Of a DNA stretch of 40,804 nucleotides, positions 1 to 8,624 are shown piece after piece. This stretch comes from Candidatus Dormiibacterota bacterium. GTDB lineage: Bacteria > Chloroflexota > Dormibacteria > Aeolococcales > Aeolococcaceae. The stretch covers positions 1 through 40,804 of the forward strand of contig JAFARE010000039.1 of the NCBI GenBank assembly GCA_019245575.1, read 5' to 3'. A program made the position numbers and the translations under genes. The number at the start of each line of letters is the position of its first letter. Within the stretch, counting starts at the first letter, position 1. Below the pieces are notes generated by a model. The model was not told the DNA's origin, did not search any database, and was given only the letters and a program-made list of their open reading frames with translations.

Positions 1-570
1 CTGACGCGCGCGGTCAGCACCGTCGACCGCAACGGGCAGCGCGTCACAACGCGGGATGTCGCGGTGCGCGTGCAGCTCGACAACCCGGGCGCCGCGGCCG
101 GCGCGGACTGGTTCCGCGTGGTCGCATGGCAGGGCGGCGGCGTGGTCAACGTGCCGCTGCTGCCCGCGGGCGACGGCGTGTACGTGGCCGCGCGGCCGGT
201 ACCGGTGGGCGGCAACTGGAAGGCCATCGTGCTGCTGGCGCGCGGTCAGGTGCTCGCTGCAGCACCGGTCTCCATGCCCGCCGAGCCGGACCAGCGCTTG
301 CCCGCGATCCCCCTGAAGGCGGAGCGGAGCGCTCCGCTCGACAGCGCGCAGGCGCTGTTGCTCCGCGAGAACCACAACGGCGCCGCCTGGGTGGCCGACG
401 TCGCATACGGCATGTTCCTCCTCACCGTTGTGGTGTGGCTGTCGCTGCTCTGCGCCGGCGCCACGCGCCTGCGCCGCCACATGGGCGTCTCGGCGCCGGG
501 CACGCCCAGGCCACCGCGCGCCTCGCGTCTGCATCTCGGGCTGCGGTTCCGACACACGCCGGCGCGTTAG
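1..570 (+). CDS. Partial membrane-anchored protein, 5' end outside window
   Basis: The frame is open from base 1 to the stop at 568-570, so the N-terminus lies outside the window; 189 residues are visible. The first ~90 residues look like a small beta-sandwich domain with a G-x-Y...PV...G-x-W...V pattern, reminiscent of FixH/YtkA-like domains, but this is only an impression. A hydrophobic segment follows near residues 137-154 (AYGMFLLTVVVWLSLL), then a basic, proline-rich tail. I infer an extracytoplasmic domain anchored by a C-terminal helix. It lies 65 bp upstream of the DUF421 gene on the same strand and may share a transcript. Function unknown. Confidence 0.6.
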   Translation: MTRAVSTVDRNGQRVTTRDVAVRVQLDNPGAAAGADWFRVVAWQGGGVVNVPLLPAGDGVYVAARPVPVGGNWKAIVLLARGQVLAAAPVSMPAEPDQRLPAIPLKAERSAPLDSAQALLLRENHNGAAWVADVAYGMFLLTVVVWLSLLCAGATRLRRHMGVSAPGTPRPPRASRLHLGLRFRHTPAR

Positions 571-635
571 CGCGCATACAGTTGCCGCGCCGCCGATGTG
601 CGGCGTCTGCAACGCGTCGTGATGGAGGAATCGTC

Positions 636-1151
636 GTGAGCCTGTTTCAGCTGGGCGTGCCCGCTTGGGAGTTCGTGGTGCGCTGCGTCACCGTCGACGT
701 TGTGTTGCTGGCCGCGCTACGCATCTTCGGGAAGCGTGAGGTCGGGCAGTTCACGCTGTACGACCTGGTGCTGATCTTGCTGGTTGCGAATGCGGTGCAG
801 CCCGCGATGACCGGACCGGACTCATCCCTGCTGGGCGGGCTGATCATCATCGGCGTGCTCGTGCTGCTCAACTACGGCATCGCGCAGCTCGACCGCAACC
901 GCCTGTTTCACCGGCTGCTGGTGCCCTCGCCGCGCGTCATCGCGCGCGACGGGCAGTTCGTCACGGATGCGCTGCGGCACGAGGGCGTCGACGAGGACGA
1001 TTGCCAGATGGCGCTGCGCGAGCACGGACTGGAGGACGTCAGCGAGGTGAAGCTGGCTGTGCTCGAGCCCGACGGGACGATCAGCGTGGTGCCGAAGGGC
1101 TCAAAGACGGTGCGGACGCGGCGCCGGATCGTGCGCTACGCGCACCACTGA
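636..1151 (+). CDS. DUF421 (YetF-like) membrane protein
   Basis: Encodes 171 residues. The GTG start at 636 is chosen because GGAGGA lies at 624-629, six bases upstream; the frame stays open further upstream but lacks such a site. Residues ~10-80 hold three hydrophobic segments; FGKREVGQFTLYDLVLILL is typical of the YetF/DUF421 family, where the helices precede a cytoplasmic domain. The soluble half contains LVPSPRVIARDG and a DDCQMALREHG stretch, as in the family. YetF-type proteins are membrane proteins of poorly known role, some linked to spore or envelope functions. The last 71 bp overlap the 3' end of the opposing glycosyltransferase gene. Confidence 0.85.
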   Translation: MSLFQLGVPAWEFVVRCVTVDVVLLAALRIFGKREVGQFTLYDLVLILLVANAVQPAMTGPDSSLLGGLIIIGVLVLLNYGIAQLDRNRLFHRLLVPSPRVIARDGQFVTDALRHEGVDEDDCQMALREHGLEDVSEVKLAVLEPDGTISVVPKGSKTVRTRRRIVRYAHH

Positions 1152-2349
1152 CGCGGGCCACAACCGCGCAGCACGCACCTGCCATCGCGGCCAGAACGAC
1201 CGGCGTGAGCCGTCCCGGCGGCGCCGGGCTGTAGTTGCCCAGGTCCTGCTGGGACGCGAATGACATCGCGGCCCAGGTGAGCAGCGCCGCCGCTGCCGGC
1301 ACGTCGGGCCAGGATCGCGGCGACGCGCTGCGGCGCGCGAGCCATGCAAGCAGCGCCACCAGGGCGGGCGCCAGCAGCGTCAGGTCATGCCCGAGCAGGT
1401 GGATCGACACCAGCAGCGACAGGGCAACCGCGCCGGCGAAGGCCGGCTCGAAGAGCGCGGGCCGGCGGCTCTGCGCGCCCATCCATGCGGCCGCGCCCAC
1501 GCCTGCGACCACGGCGAGCGCCGTCAGGGTCAGCGCCGGCGCAGACGTGCCGAGCCAGGACGCGAAGAACCCGCTCGCTCCCTGCATCACGAGCAGGGGG
1601 TTGTTGGCGGGCTGCAGCAGCGCGTGGACGAACGCGCCGGTCCCGCCCACGCCGGTGGTGGCCAGCGAGGCCATCGCCACCCCCACAGCGCCGGCCGCCA
1701 TCCCTCCGGCGGCGCGCCAGTCACGCCGGCCCGCGGCGAAGGCGAGCAGGCCCAGCCCCAGGTGCGGCTTCGCGAGCGCCAGTGCGACCCCTGCGGCAAG
1801 GCCGGCCCAGCCCGGTCGGTCGCGCCGCCATGCTGCGTACGCCAGGCCGACTCCGAGCGCCGCGACCCCGTCCCACTGCCCCTCGACCAGGAGCAGGCCG
1901 GTGCCGATGCCGGCGAGCGCACAGGCCATGACGGCGAGCTTCACCGCGCGCCCCGTGGCGGCCGGCCACGGCGCCGCCCGGGCCGCTGCCACCACGCCGG
2001 CCAGGAGCAGGAGCAGCTGCAATGCCGAGAAGCCGCGGTAGGCGGCGTCGGCGCCGAGGAGGCTGAGGGGGCTGGCGACGACCGCCGCGGGAGGCGGGTT
2101 CTCGAACGGGATGTACAGGTGATCCCGGGGCGTGCCCGCCCGCAGAAGCACCTGCTCCTGGGCTTGGGTGTCGTACATCCGCCCCGGCTGCCCCTCGCGC
2201 CACAGCATGGCCGCGGCGTAGGTGCCGGCGAAGTCGCTGGTCCGCGCCTGCGGCGCCGGGATGGCCAGCCAGGCGCGCAGGTACTGCGCAAGGAACAGCG
2301 CTGCGATCAGCGTGACCAGCCCGCCGGTCAGACGCGTGCGCGACACCAC
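1081..2349 (-). CDS. GT87-type (DUF2029) polytopic glycosyltransferase
   Basis: Encodes 422 residues, rich in hydrophobic helices along its whole length (about ten). An early extracytoplasmic loop carries SDFAGTYAAAMLWREGQPGRMYD and, later, FENPPPAAV, the pattern of the GT87/DUF2029 family of polyprenyl-phosphate-sugar dependent mannosyltransferases (PimE-like), with a catalytic Asp expected in that first loop (the D of TSDFAG). It probably adds a sugar to a lipid or glycan on the outer membrane face; the substrate cannot be read from sequence. Two tandem GTG codons (2349, 2346) are possible starts. A TAGATT sits 9 nt upstream of the first. The tail overlaps the convergent DUF421 gene by 71 bp. 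Confidence 0.8.
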   Translation of the reverse strand: MVSRTRLTGGLVTLIAALFLAQYLRAWLAIPAPQARTSDFAGTYAAAMLWREGQPGRMYDTQAQEQVLLRAGTPRDHLYIPFENPPPAAVVASPLSLLGADAAYRGFSALQLLLLLAGVVAAARAAPWPAATGRAVKLAVMACALAGIGTGLLLVEGQWDGVAALGVGLAYAAWRRDRPGWAGLAAGVALALAKPHLGLGLLAFAAGRRDWRAAGGMAAGAVGVAMASLATTGVGGTGAFVHALLQPANNPLLVMQGASGFFASWLGTSAPALTLTALAVVAGVGAAAWMGAQSRRPALFEPAFAGAVALSLLVSIHLLGHDLTLLAPALVALLAWLARRSASPRSWPDVPAAAALLTWAAMSFASQQDLGNYSPAPPGRLTPVVLAAMAGACCAVVARVSGARSARSGAASAPSLSPSAPR

Positions 2350-2418
2350 GGCCGTCCCAATCTAGGCGAGCGCCGCCGACGGTGGGGTCAACAGGCTGTC
2401 GCGGCGCTGCCGCGATCG

Positions 2419-2970
2419 TCAGCCGAGGCTCGCCAGCGCCTCGCGGAACACCGCCACGTCGCGCTCGCTGAAGAGAGCGAAGACCACCTCGCGCAGCGTC
2501 GTGCCCTCGGCCTCCAGCGCACCGCGCGCCTCGCCCAGCGCGATGGGCGCCGCCAGCTCCACGGGGAAGCCGTAGATGCCGGTGCTGATGGACGGCGTGG
2601 CGACGGTGGCGCATGCCAGCTCTGCCGCGTGGGCGAAGGCCGTGCGGTACGCGGAGGCCAGCAGCTCCGCCTCGCCGTGCTCGCCGTCACGCCAGCGCGG
2701 GCCGACCGCATGGATCACGTGCCGCGCCGGCAGCCGACCGCCCCCGGTGAACACGGCGGAGCCGGTCGGGCACCCGCTGTAGCGGCGTTTCAGCTCCTCC
2801 ATGATCGCGGGCCCGCCGGCGCGATGAATGGCGCCGTCCACACCGCCCCCGCCTGCCAGCGACTGGTTGGCCGCGTTCACCACCGCGTCGACACGCAACG
2901 TGGTGATGTCCGCGCGGCGCAGCGTCAGACGGCCGGCGCCGGCCTCGCGCTGGTCCGCGTCATCCGGCAT
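2419..2970 (-). CDS. Macro-domain protein, O-acetyl-ADP-ribose deacetylase-like
   Basis: Encodes 183 residues, the length of a stand-alone macro domain (MacroD/YmdB type). Visible signatures are DAVVNAANQSLAGGGGVDGAIHRAGG at residues ~28-53, the ADP-ribose phosphate loop with the conserved Asn-Ala-Asn and GGGGVDGAI, HVIHAVGP, and STGIYGFP near residue 130, which binds the distal ribose and phosphate. Family members hydrolyse O-acetyl-ADP-ribose or mono-ADP-ribosyl protein in the cytoplasm. Its start lies 11 bp inside the 3' end of fabF, so translation is probably coupled and the protein made with the fatty-acid enzymes. Confidence 0.9.
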   Translation of the reverse strand: MPDDADQREAGAGRLTLRRADITTLRVDAVVNAANQSLAGGGGVDGAIHRAGGPAIMEELKRRYSGCPTGSAVFTGGGRLPARHVIHAVGPRWRDGEHGEAELLASAYRTAFAHAAELACATVATPSISTGIYGFPVELAAPIALGEARGALEAEGTTLREVVFALFSERDVAVFREALASLG

Positions 2971-4216
2971 CGGCGCGCTGGAAGCCGAGGCACGCGTTGT
3001 GCCCGCCGAACCCGAAGGACGTGCTCAGCGCGAAGTCGATGGATGCCTTGCGTCCCTGGTTCGGCACGTAGTCGAGGTCGCACTCCGGATCGGGCTCGTC
3101 GAGGTTGATGGTGGGAGGCACGTATTGGTCGTGAATGGCCATAACGGTGATGACTGCCTCCACCGCTCCGGCAGCGCCGAGCAGATGGCCGTGCATCGAC
3201 TTGGTGGATGACATCGGCACCGTCGAGGCGACCGACTCGCCCAGCGCCGCCTTGACCGCGCGCGTCTCCGCCGCGTCGTTCAGCTGCGTCGACGTGCCGT
3301 GCGCGTTGATGTACCCGACGTCCTCCGGCTGCTTGCCGGCGCGGCGCAGGGCCCGAAGAATGCAGCGCCGCGCCCCGTCGCCGTCCTCGTTGGGCTGCGT
3401 GATGTGCGAGGCGTCGGCAGTGGCGCCATAGCCGGTCACCTCCGCATAGATGCGCGCGCCGCGGCTGCGCGCGTGCTCGAGCTCCTCCAGCAGCAGGATG
3501 CCCGCGCCCTCACCCATCACGAAGCCATCCCGCTCCTTGTCGAATGGGCGCGACGCGCGCTCAGGCTCGTCGTTGCGGGTGGAAAGCGCCTGCATGGCGT
3601 TGAAGGCGCCGATCCCGATCACCGTCACCGACGCCTCCGTACCGCCGGCGATGACGGCCGTTGCGTCGCCGCGGCGGATCCATTCGGCCGCCTCGCCGAT
3701 TGCATGCGCGCCGCTGGCGCACGCGCTCACCACGGCGAAGTTCGGCCCCTTGGCGCCGCTGTCGATGGCGATCATGCCCGCGGGCATGTCCGCGATCATC
3801 GCGGGCACGGTGAAGGGCGACACCCGGCGCACGCCCTGCCGATGCAGCGTCAGCACGCTGCGCTCCAGCACCTCGAGGCCGCCGATGCCCGAGGCCACGA
3901 GCACCCCTGCTTCATCGCCGAGCGCCGCGATGTCGAGACCGGAGTCGGCGATGGCCTCACGCGCCGCGGCGATGGCGAGATGGATGCAGCGGCTGCTGCG
4001 CCGCGCCTCCTTGCGCCCCAGGACCGCTTCCGCGTCGAAGCCCTTCACCTCCGCCGCGATGCGCGTGGGCAGGACCGACGCGTCGAATGCCGTGATCAGC
4101 TGGACGCCGCCCTGCCCGTCGCGGCATGCCTGCCACGTGGAAGCGGTGTCCAGGCCGAGCGGCGTGACCGCGCCGAGGCCGGTCACGGCCACGCGAACCT
4201 GGCCGTTCGCGCTCAT
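2960..4216 (-). CDS. fabF: 3-oxoacyl-[acyl-carrier-protein] synthase II
   Basis: Encodes 418 residues, normal for FabF/KAS II, which condenses malonyl-ACP with acyl-ACP during fatty-acid elongation. The thiolase-fold catalytic triad is intact: Cys166 in VVSACASGAH, His306 in NAHGTSTQLND and His344 in KSMHGHLLGAAG, with the active-site Lys339. The C-terminus carries the glycine-rich FGFGGHNACL. The ATG at 4216 overlaps the fabI stop as ATGA, and the gene's 3' end overlaps the macro-domain gene by 11 bp, forming a coupled fabI-fabF-macro series. The position next to an enoyl reductase fits the elongation cycle. No acyl carrier protein gene is visible nearby. Confidence 0.96.
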   Translation of the reverse strand: MSANGQVRVAVTGLGAVTPLGLDTASTWQACRDGQGGVQLITAFDASVLPTRIAAEVKGFDAEAVLGRKEARRSSRCIHLAIAAAREAIADSGLDIAALGDEAGVLVASGIGGLEVLERSVLTLHRQGVRRVSPFTVPAMIADMPAGMIAIDSGAKGPNFAVVSACASGAHAIGEAAEWIRRGDATAVIAGGTEASVTVIGIGAFNAMQALSTRNDEPERASRPFDKERDGFVMGEGAGILLLEELEHARSRGARIYAEVTGYGATADASHITQPNEDGDGARRCILRALRRAGKQPEDVGYINAHGTSTQLNDAAETRAVKAALGESVASTVPMSSTKSMHGHLLGAAGAVEAVITVMAIHDQYVPPTINLDEPDPECDLDYVPNQGRKASIDFALSTSFGFGGHNACLGFQRADAG

Positions 4217-5049
4217 GCGCGCGCCCCCGCGGTGAGCGCGGCGGACGGTGCGCCCTGGGAGTGGAAGCCCCCGTCGACGTGCAGCACCTCACCCGTCACG
4301 CCGCGCGCCAGGTCGCTGAGCAGGAACACGCACGCGTCCGCCACGGGCGCAGCGTCGGCGCTGTCCCACCCGAGCGGCGCCTGCTCCTGCCACGAGGTCT
4401 TGAGCGTGTCGAAGCCGGGAATGGACTTGGCCGCGATGGTCTCCAGCGGGCCGGCCGCGAGGGAGTTGACGCGCACGTGACGATGCCCCAGGTCGCGTGC
4501 AAGGTAGCGAGTGATCGACTCCAGCGCGGCCTTGGCCGGGCCCATCCAGTCGTACAGCGGCCACGCAACGCTCGCGTCGAAGGTCAGGCTCACGATTGCG
4601 CCGCCCGTTTCCGGCATGAGTGGCACAAACTCGGCGGCCAGCGTGCGCAGCGAGTAGCTCGACACGTGGAAAGCCGTCGACACCGACGCCCACGGCGCGT
4701 CGAGAAAGCCGCCCCCCAGGCAATCCTCGGGGGCGAACCCGATGGCGTGGACCACCGCGTCGAGCCCGCCCCAGGAATCGCGCACCTGCCCCGCGACGGC
4801 GCGAACCTGCTCCACGTCGGTGGCGTCCATCTCGAGCACCTCGGGCGCGGGCGCCATGCGCTGCGCGCTGCGCCGGGTCAGGCTCATCGCGCGACCGAAC
4901 GACGTCAGGACCACCTGCGCGCCCGCGTCCTGGCAGGCGGAGGCGATGGCGAACGCGATGCTCTTCGGGGTGAGCACGCCGGTGACCAGGACCCGCTTGC
5001 CGCGAAGCAGGTTGGTCGCGCCGGCGGCGGAACGGGGCGAGGCAGACAC
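4213..5049 (-). CDS. fabI: Enoyl-[acyl-carrier-protein] reductase, FabI/InhA type
   Basis: Encodes 278 residues of the short-chain dehydrogenase fold; reduces trans-2-enoyl-ACP with NAD(P)H, the last step of each elongation round. An N-terminal G-x5-SIA nucleotide-binding motif (GVLTPKSIAFAIA) is present, and the catalytic pair Tyr166 and Lys173 lies in YDWMGPAKAALES, spaced seven apart as in InhA (Y158/K165). The neighbouring MGPAKAALESITRYLARDLG and SLAAGPLETIA resemble mycobacterial InhA more than E. coli FabI. GTG start at 5049: a TAAGGT lies six bases upstream (5056-5061) and there is no Shine-Dalgarno site, so the message may be leaderless. Stop overlaps fabF start by 4 bp. Confidence 0.93.
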   Translation of the reverse strand: MSASPRSAAGATNLLRGKRVLVTGVLTPKSIAFAIASACQDAGAQVVLTSFGRAMSLTRRSAQRMAPAPEVLEMDATDVEQVRAVAGQVRDSWGGLDAVVHAIGFAPEDCLGGGFLDAPWASVSTAFHVSSYSLRTLAAEFVPLMPETGGAIVSLTFDASVAWPLYDWMGPAKAALESITRYLARDLGHRHVRVNSLAAGPLETIAAKSIPGFDTLKTSWQEQAPLGWDSADAAPVADACVFLLSDLARGVTGEVLHVDGGFHSQGAPSAALTAGARA

Positions 5050-5055
5050 GCGACT

Positions 5056-5061
5056 ACCTTA
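5056..5061 (-). promoter_or_regulatory. -10-like TAAGGT directly before fabI
   Basis: Read on the minus strand, TAAGGT (inside a longer CTTATAAGGT) ends six bases before the GTG of fabI. A -10 hexamer at this distance puts the transcription start at or next to the start codon, the layout of leaderless genes in actinobacteria and Deinococcus. An overlapping TATAAG at 5058-5063 is an alternative register. No convincing -35 is visible. Confidence 0.45.
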
Positions 5062-5085
5062 TAAGGCGGGCGGCAGAGGTCGCGG

Positions 5086-5889
5086 TTACGTCCCGCGTCG
5101 CGCGCTGACGGCCCCCGCGGTCAGCTCCAAGAGGGCCGCGTGGCATTCCGGCGACCCGGCCAGGATGTCGCCGCTGCGAAAGACCGCCGCGGCGTCGCCG
5201 TCCCAGTCCGTGACCACGCCACCCGCCTCGCGCACCAGCAGCGCGCCGGCGGCGATGTCCCACAAGGACAGCCCCATCTCGAAGAAGCCGTCCCACGTGC
5301 CCGCGGCGGTGTAGGCGAGGTCGAGGCAGGCGGCCCCGGCCCGGCGAAGGTCCTCGAAGCGGCGCAGGGCACCGCCGAGCACCGGCTGGTAGACGGGCAG
5401 ATCCTGCTTGTGACGGAAGGGAAAGCCCGTGGCCACGACGCCACTGCCAAACGGGCTTCGGACACGCAACCGCGCGCCGGCGCTGTCCCACGCGCCCTCG
5501 CCGGCGATGGCCGTCCACCACTCGCCGAGGTGCGGCGCCACGACGGCGCCGACCACCGGTTGCCCCTCCTCGACCAGAGCCACGCTCACGCCCACGACGG
5601 GGAAGCCGCGGACGAGGTTGGTGGTGCCGTCGACCGGGTCCACCACCCAGCCCCGCGCCGCCAGGTTGCCGCCGCCCTCCTCACCGAGGACGTCCACGCC
5701 GGGGGACCCCGCCCGCAGCGCGCTGATGGCCGCCTGCTCCGCGAGCCGGTCGACCGCGGTGACGTAGTCCGCCGGGCTCTTCGTCTCAGGCGTGAGCGCG
5801 TCGGAGTCGCGAGCGTGGCTCCGCACCACGTCCGCCGCGGCCTGGGCCGCCGTCAGGGCGAGGTCGCGGAGCTGGTCGCGGGCCGGCAC
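5086..5889 (-). CDS. Inositol monophosphatase family protein
   Basis: Encodes 267 residues. The metal-binding signatures of the FIG/IMPase superfamily are intact: GEEGG (Glu70-Glu71), DPVDGTTNLVRGFP (Asp84, Asp87) and LWDIAAGALLVREAGGVVTDWDG near residues 208-230 with the third metal Asp. Members dephosphorylate inositol-1-phosphate, histidinol-phosphate or 3'-phosphoadenosine-5'-phosphate; sequence alone does not decide which. A TACCCT six bases upstream of the GTG and no Shine-Dalgarno site suggest its own leaderless transcript. It sits between the GGDEF/EAL gene (27 bp upstream) and fabI (36 bp downstream), all in the same direction. Confidence 0.9.
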   Translation of the reverse strand: MPARDQLRDLALTAAQAAADVVRSHARDSDALTPETKSPADYVTAVDRLAEQAAISALRAGSPGVDVLGEEGGGNLAARGWVVDPVDGTTNLVRGFPVVGVSVALVEEGQPVVGAVVAPHLGEWWTAIAGEGAWDSAGARLRVRSPFGSGVVATGFPFRHKQDLPVYQPVLGGALRRFEDLRRAGAACLDLAYTAAGTWDGFFEMGLSLWDIAAGALLVREAGGVVTDWDGDAAAVFRSGDILAGSPECHAALLELTAGAVSARRGT

Positions 5890-5895
5890 ACGCGC

Positions 5896-5901
5896 AGGGT
5901 A
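5896..5901 (-). promoter_or_regulatory. -10-like TACCCT before the IMPase gene
   Basis: TACCCT on the minus strand ends six bases before the GTG at 5889, the same TANNNT-N6-start arrangement found in front of several other genes here. A leaderless start is inferred. The hexamer matches TATAAT only at the three most conserved positions. Confidence 0.35.
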
Positions 5902-5916
5902 GCGGCGCCGTGTGTG

Positions 5917-8520
5917 TCAGCCCGGGATGGGCAGCGGGATCACCTGGTCGAGCAGCGTGCTGTCCGCATCCACGCGCTCCAGGTCGACACCGCCCTGCCG
6001 AAGCAGGAACTCGATCTCCTCGTCGGCCACGGGGTGGCTCAGGTAGAAGCCCTGGCCGAGCGTGCAGCCCAGGTTCCGCAGCAGCGCGACCTGCTCGGGC
6101 AGCTCGATTCCTTCGGCGATGAGGCTCAGGTGCAGCGCCCTGCCGAGCCCGACGATCGCGTGCGCGAAGTCGCCGCTGCCTCCGCCCGTGCCGAGGTCGT
6201 CCACGAAGGGTTTGGCGATCTTCAGCGTGTCGATCGGCAGGTTGCGCAGGTAGCTGAGCGACGAGTACCCGGTGCCGAAGTCGTCGATCGCGATGCGGAT
6301 GCCGGCGCGGCGCAGCGCCTCTAGCTTGGTGGTCTGGGAGCTGTCCTCCAGCAGGATGCTCTCGGTCAGCTCGAGCACCAGCGACTCGGGCACGATGCCG
6401 CTCTCCTTCACCGCGTTGAAGACGCTCTCGACGAACAGGTGGTGCTCGAGCTGGCGCGCCGAGATGTTGACGGTGACCGCCAGCGGCTCTGCGCGCGGGA
6501 AGCGCGCCTGCAGGCGCAGCAGCGTGTGACATGCGGTGCGCAGCACGAAGTCACCGAGCGGAAGGATGAGGCCGCTCTCCTCGGCCAGCGGGATGAACTC
6601 GCTGGGCGGCACGAGTCCTCGGTGGGGATGGCGCCAGCGCACGAGCGCCTCCAGCGCAACGATGTCACCGCACGTGAGGTCGACGACCGGCTGGTAGTGC
6701 ACCACGAACTGGTCGGCGGCCAGCGCGGCCTCAAGGTCGCTGCGCAGGCGGTGCCGGCTGACGATGTCGCTGTCCATCCCCGGCGTGAACACGACATGGC
6801 GGTCCTTGCCCGCTCCCTTGGCCGCGTACATCGCGACATCCGCATGACGCATGAGCGCGCTGGCGTTGTCCTCGGCTGCGTCCGAGAACGCGACACCGAT
6901 CGACACGCGCACCTTCACTGCCTGGCCGTTGGCCTCGAACGGTGTGCGCAGGTTGTCGAAGATGCGCTTGGCGACCATCTCCGCCTCCTGCACGTTGTGC
7001 ACGTCCTCGAGCACGACGGCGAACTCGTCGCCGCCGAGCCGGGCAGCGGTGTCGGGGCGGCGCAGCGAGCGCCGCAGCCGGTCCGCCACGCCGACGAGAA
7101 GCGCGTCGCCGGCCGCATGGCCCAGCGTGTCGTTGACGCCCTTGAAGTCGTCGACGTCGATGAACAGCACGGCGACGGAGCGGCCGACGCGCGCTGCGCG
7201 CTGCAGCGCGTGCTCGATGCGGTCGCCGAACAGCGTGCGGTTGGCCAGGCCGGTCAGCGAGTCGTGGAATGCCTGGTGCGTCAACTGCTCCTGCAGCTCG
7301 CTGAGGCGCGCGATGGAGCGCTCCAGCCGGCCGTTCTCCAGCGTGGTGCAGGTCTGGATCGCGAGCGTCTGAAAGAGCTGCAGGTCGCGCGCGTCGAACG
7401 AGCGCGAGTCGAGGTGGCCGCCGACGAGCAGCGCGCCGAGCAAGCGGTTCTCGCCACGCAGCACCGCCACCATCGCCTCGTTGATGCCGCGCCGCGCCAG
7501 CATGTCGACCGTGGCAGGCGGTGAGTTGTGCCGGTCGACGATGACTCCGTCGCGCTCGGCCTCGAGAACATCGTCGAGCTGACCCAGGTCCAGTGGCTCC
7601 ATCACCTGCGCGGGACGTGTCGGATAGACCGTGGTGCGAAACGCCTTCTCTCCGGTGGCCGAGGGAAAGATCGTCAGTTGCGCGATCTCCGCGCTGAACA
7701 TCGCGCGTGCGCGGTTGAGCAGCTGCACGATCGCGGACTCGAGCTCCCGCGAACCCAGCGCGTCGCCGGCGCCGTGGAGGAACTCCAGCGCGAGCCGCTC
7801 CTGGTGCTCCGCCACGTACACGCGATAGCCGGTGAGCAGGATCGCGGCGAGGACCGCCACGACCACGAGCCCGGACACAGTGAAGTGAATGAACTCCACG
7901 GCGATGAGCCCGAAGCACGCGGACGCGGCTGCGCCGCCCACCGCGTATCCGACCTTGTGGTACAGCTCGCGCCAGCGCAGACGACTGCTGCCCTGCTGGT
8001 CAAGGAAGACGAGCGCCGTGGTGTTGCCCGCGACGAGCACGCTCACGGCGAGCCCTGCCGCAACCCACGCCTGCCACGCGAATCCGTCGCTGGGCATGCG
8101 GAATGCGTGGAACACGATCTCGCTGAGGGCGGAGAGCACGACGAACTGCGCGATGGCGAAGAGCGCCTGCGCGGCGGCGCGCGGACGGCGGAGCAGCGAC
8201 GAGAGCGCGATGCCGCCCGCGTAGGCGAGCAGCACATCGGTCGGGGTGAGGAAGAACAGCCCGATGATGAGGGGCGCCGCCGCCATGCCGAGCGCCGGCG
8301 CACCTCGGCGCACGTTGAGCGTCAGCGGCCAGCGGTCCGCGGCGAAGAACAGCGGCACGAGCGTCCACCAGGGGAGCTGCGGCGTGGCGTAGACGGGCAG
8401 CAGCCGCACAACGCCGAACCAGAGCCCGCACGCCGCGAGCAGCAGTCCCAGCGATGCGGTCCACAGGCGCTGGACCGGGGTCAGCCGCCACCGAGCGGCG
8501 CGTGCCTTGAGTGCAGTCAA
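5917..8520 (-). CDS. Membrane GGDEF-EAL cyclic-di-GMP protein with GAF-like sensor
   Basis: Encodes 867 residues. Residues ~17-235 form about seven membrane helices (MASE-like, family not identified). A GAF-like region follows at ~245-400 (LRGENRLLGALLVGG, LQLFQTLAIQTCTTLENGRLE). Then GGDEF (G496-F500) with an inhibitory I-site R487-x-x-D490 placed exactly five residues before it, then EAL (E624-L626) with LELTES, DDFGTGYSSLSYL (746-) and LKIAKPFV. Both catalytic signatures look intact, so it may synthesise and degrade cyclic-di-GMP, with synthesis feedback-inhibited. The start is TTG at 8520, the only plausible one before the first helix. It is divergent from the DUF72 gene. The signal it senses is unknown. 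Confidence 0.92.
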   Translation of the reverse strand: MTALKARAARWRLTPVQRLWTASLGLLLAACGLWFGVVRLLPVYATPQLPWWTLVPLFFAADRWPLTLNVRRGAPALGMAAAPLIIGLFFLTPTDVLLAYAGGIALSSLLRRPRAAAQALFAIAQFVVLSALSEIVFHAFRMPSDGFAWQAWVAAGLAVSVLVAGNTTALVFLDQQGSSRLRWRELYHKVGYAVGGAAASACFGLIAVEFIHFTVSGLVVVAVLAAILLTGYRVYVAEHQERLALEFLHGAGDALGSRELESAIVQLLNRARAMFSAEIAQLTIFPSATGEKAFRTTVYPTRPAQVMEPLDLGQLDDVLEAERDGVIVDRHNSPPATVDMLARRGINEAMVAVLRGENRLLGALLVGGHLDSRSFDARDLQLFQTLAIQTCTTLENGRLERSIARLSELQEQLTHQAFHDSLTGLANRTLFGDRIEHALQRAARVGRSVAVLFIDVDDFKGVNDTLGHAAGDALLVGVADRLRRSLRRPDTAARLGGDEFAVVLEDVHNVQEAEMVAKRIFDNLRTPFEANGQAVKVRVSIGVAFSDAAEDNASALMRHADVAMYAAKGAGKDRHVVFTPGMDSDIVSRHRLRSDLEAALAADQFVVHYQPVVDLTCGDIVALEALVRWRHPHRGLVPPSEFIPLAEESGLILPLGDFVLRTACHTLLRLQARFPRAEPLAVTVNISARQLEHHLFVESVFNAVKESGIVPESLVLELTESILLEDSSQTTKLEALRRAGIRIAIDDFGTGYSSLSYLRNLPIDTLKIAKPFVDDLGTGGGSGDFAHAIVGLGRALHLSLIAEGIELPEQVALLRNLGCTLGQGFYLSHPVADEEIEFLLRQGGVDLERVDADSTLLDQVIPLPIPG

Positions 8521-8624
8521 CGGGCGTGCATCCGTGAGAGCCGGCGCGACCCGGCAATGCTGCCACGCGTTCTGCGCCCCTTCGGCAGCAGTCGGTCACG
8601 GCTTCGTTACTGTTCACCCGACAG

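Noticed and set aside
1235-3108. Long open frames on the plus strand opposite the GT87 and macro genes
   Set aside because: High GC leaves antisense frames open; their translations are Arg/Pro/Ala-rich without family motifs, while the minus-strand proteins match known folds.
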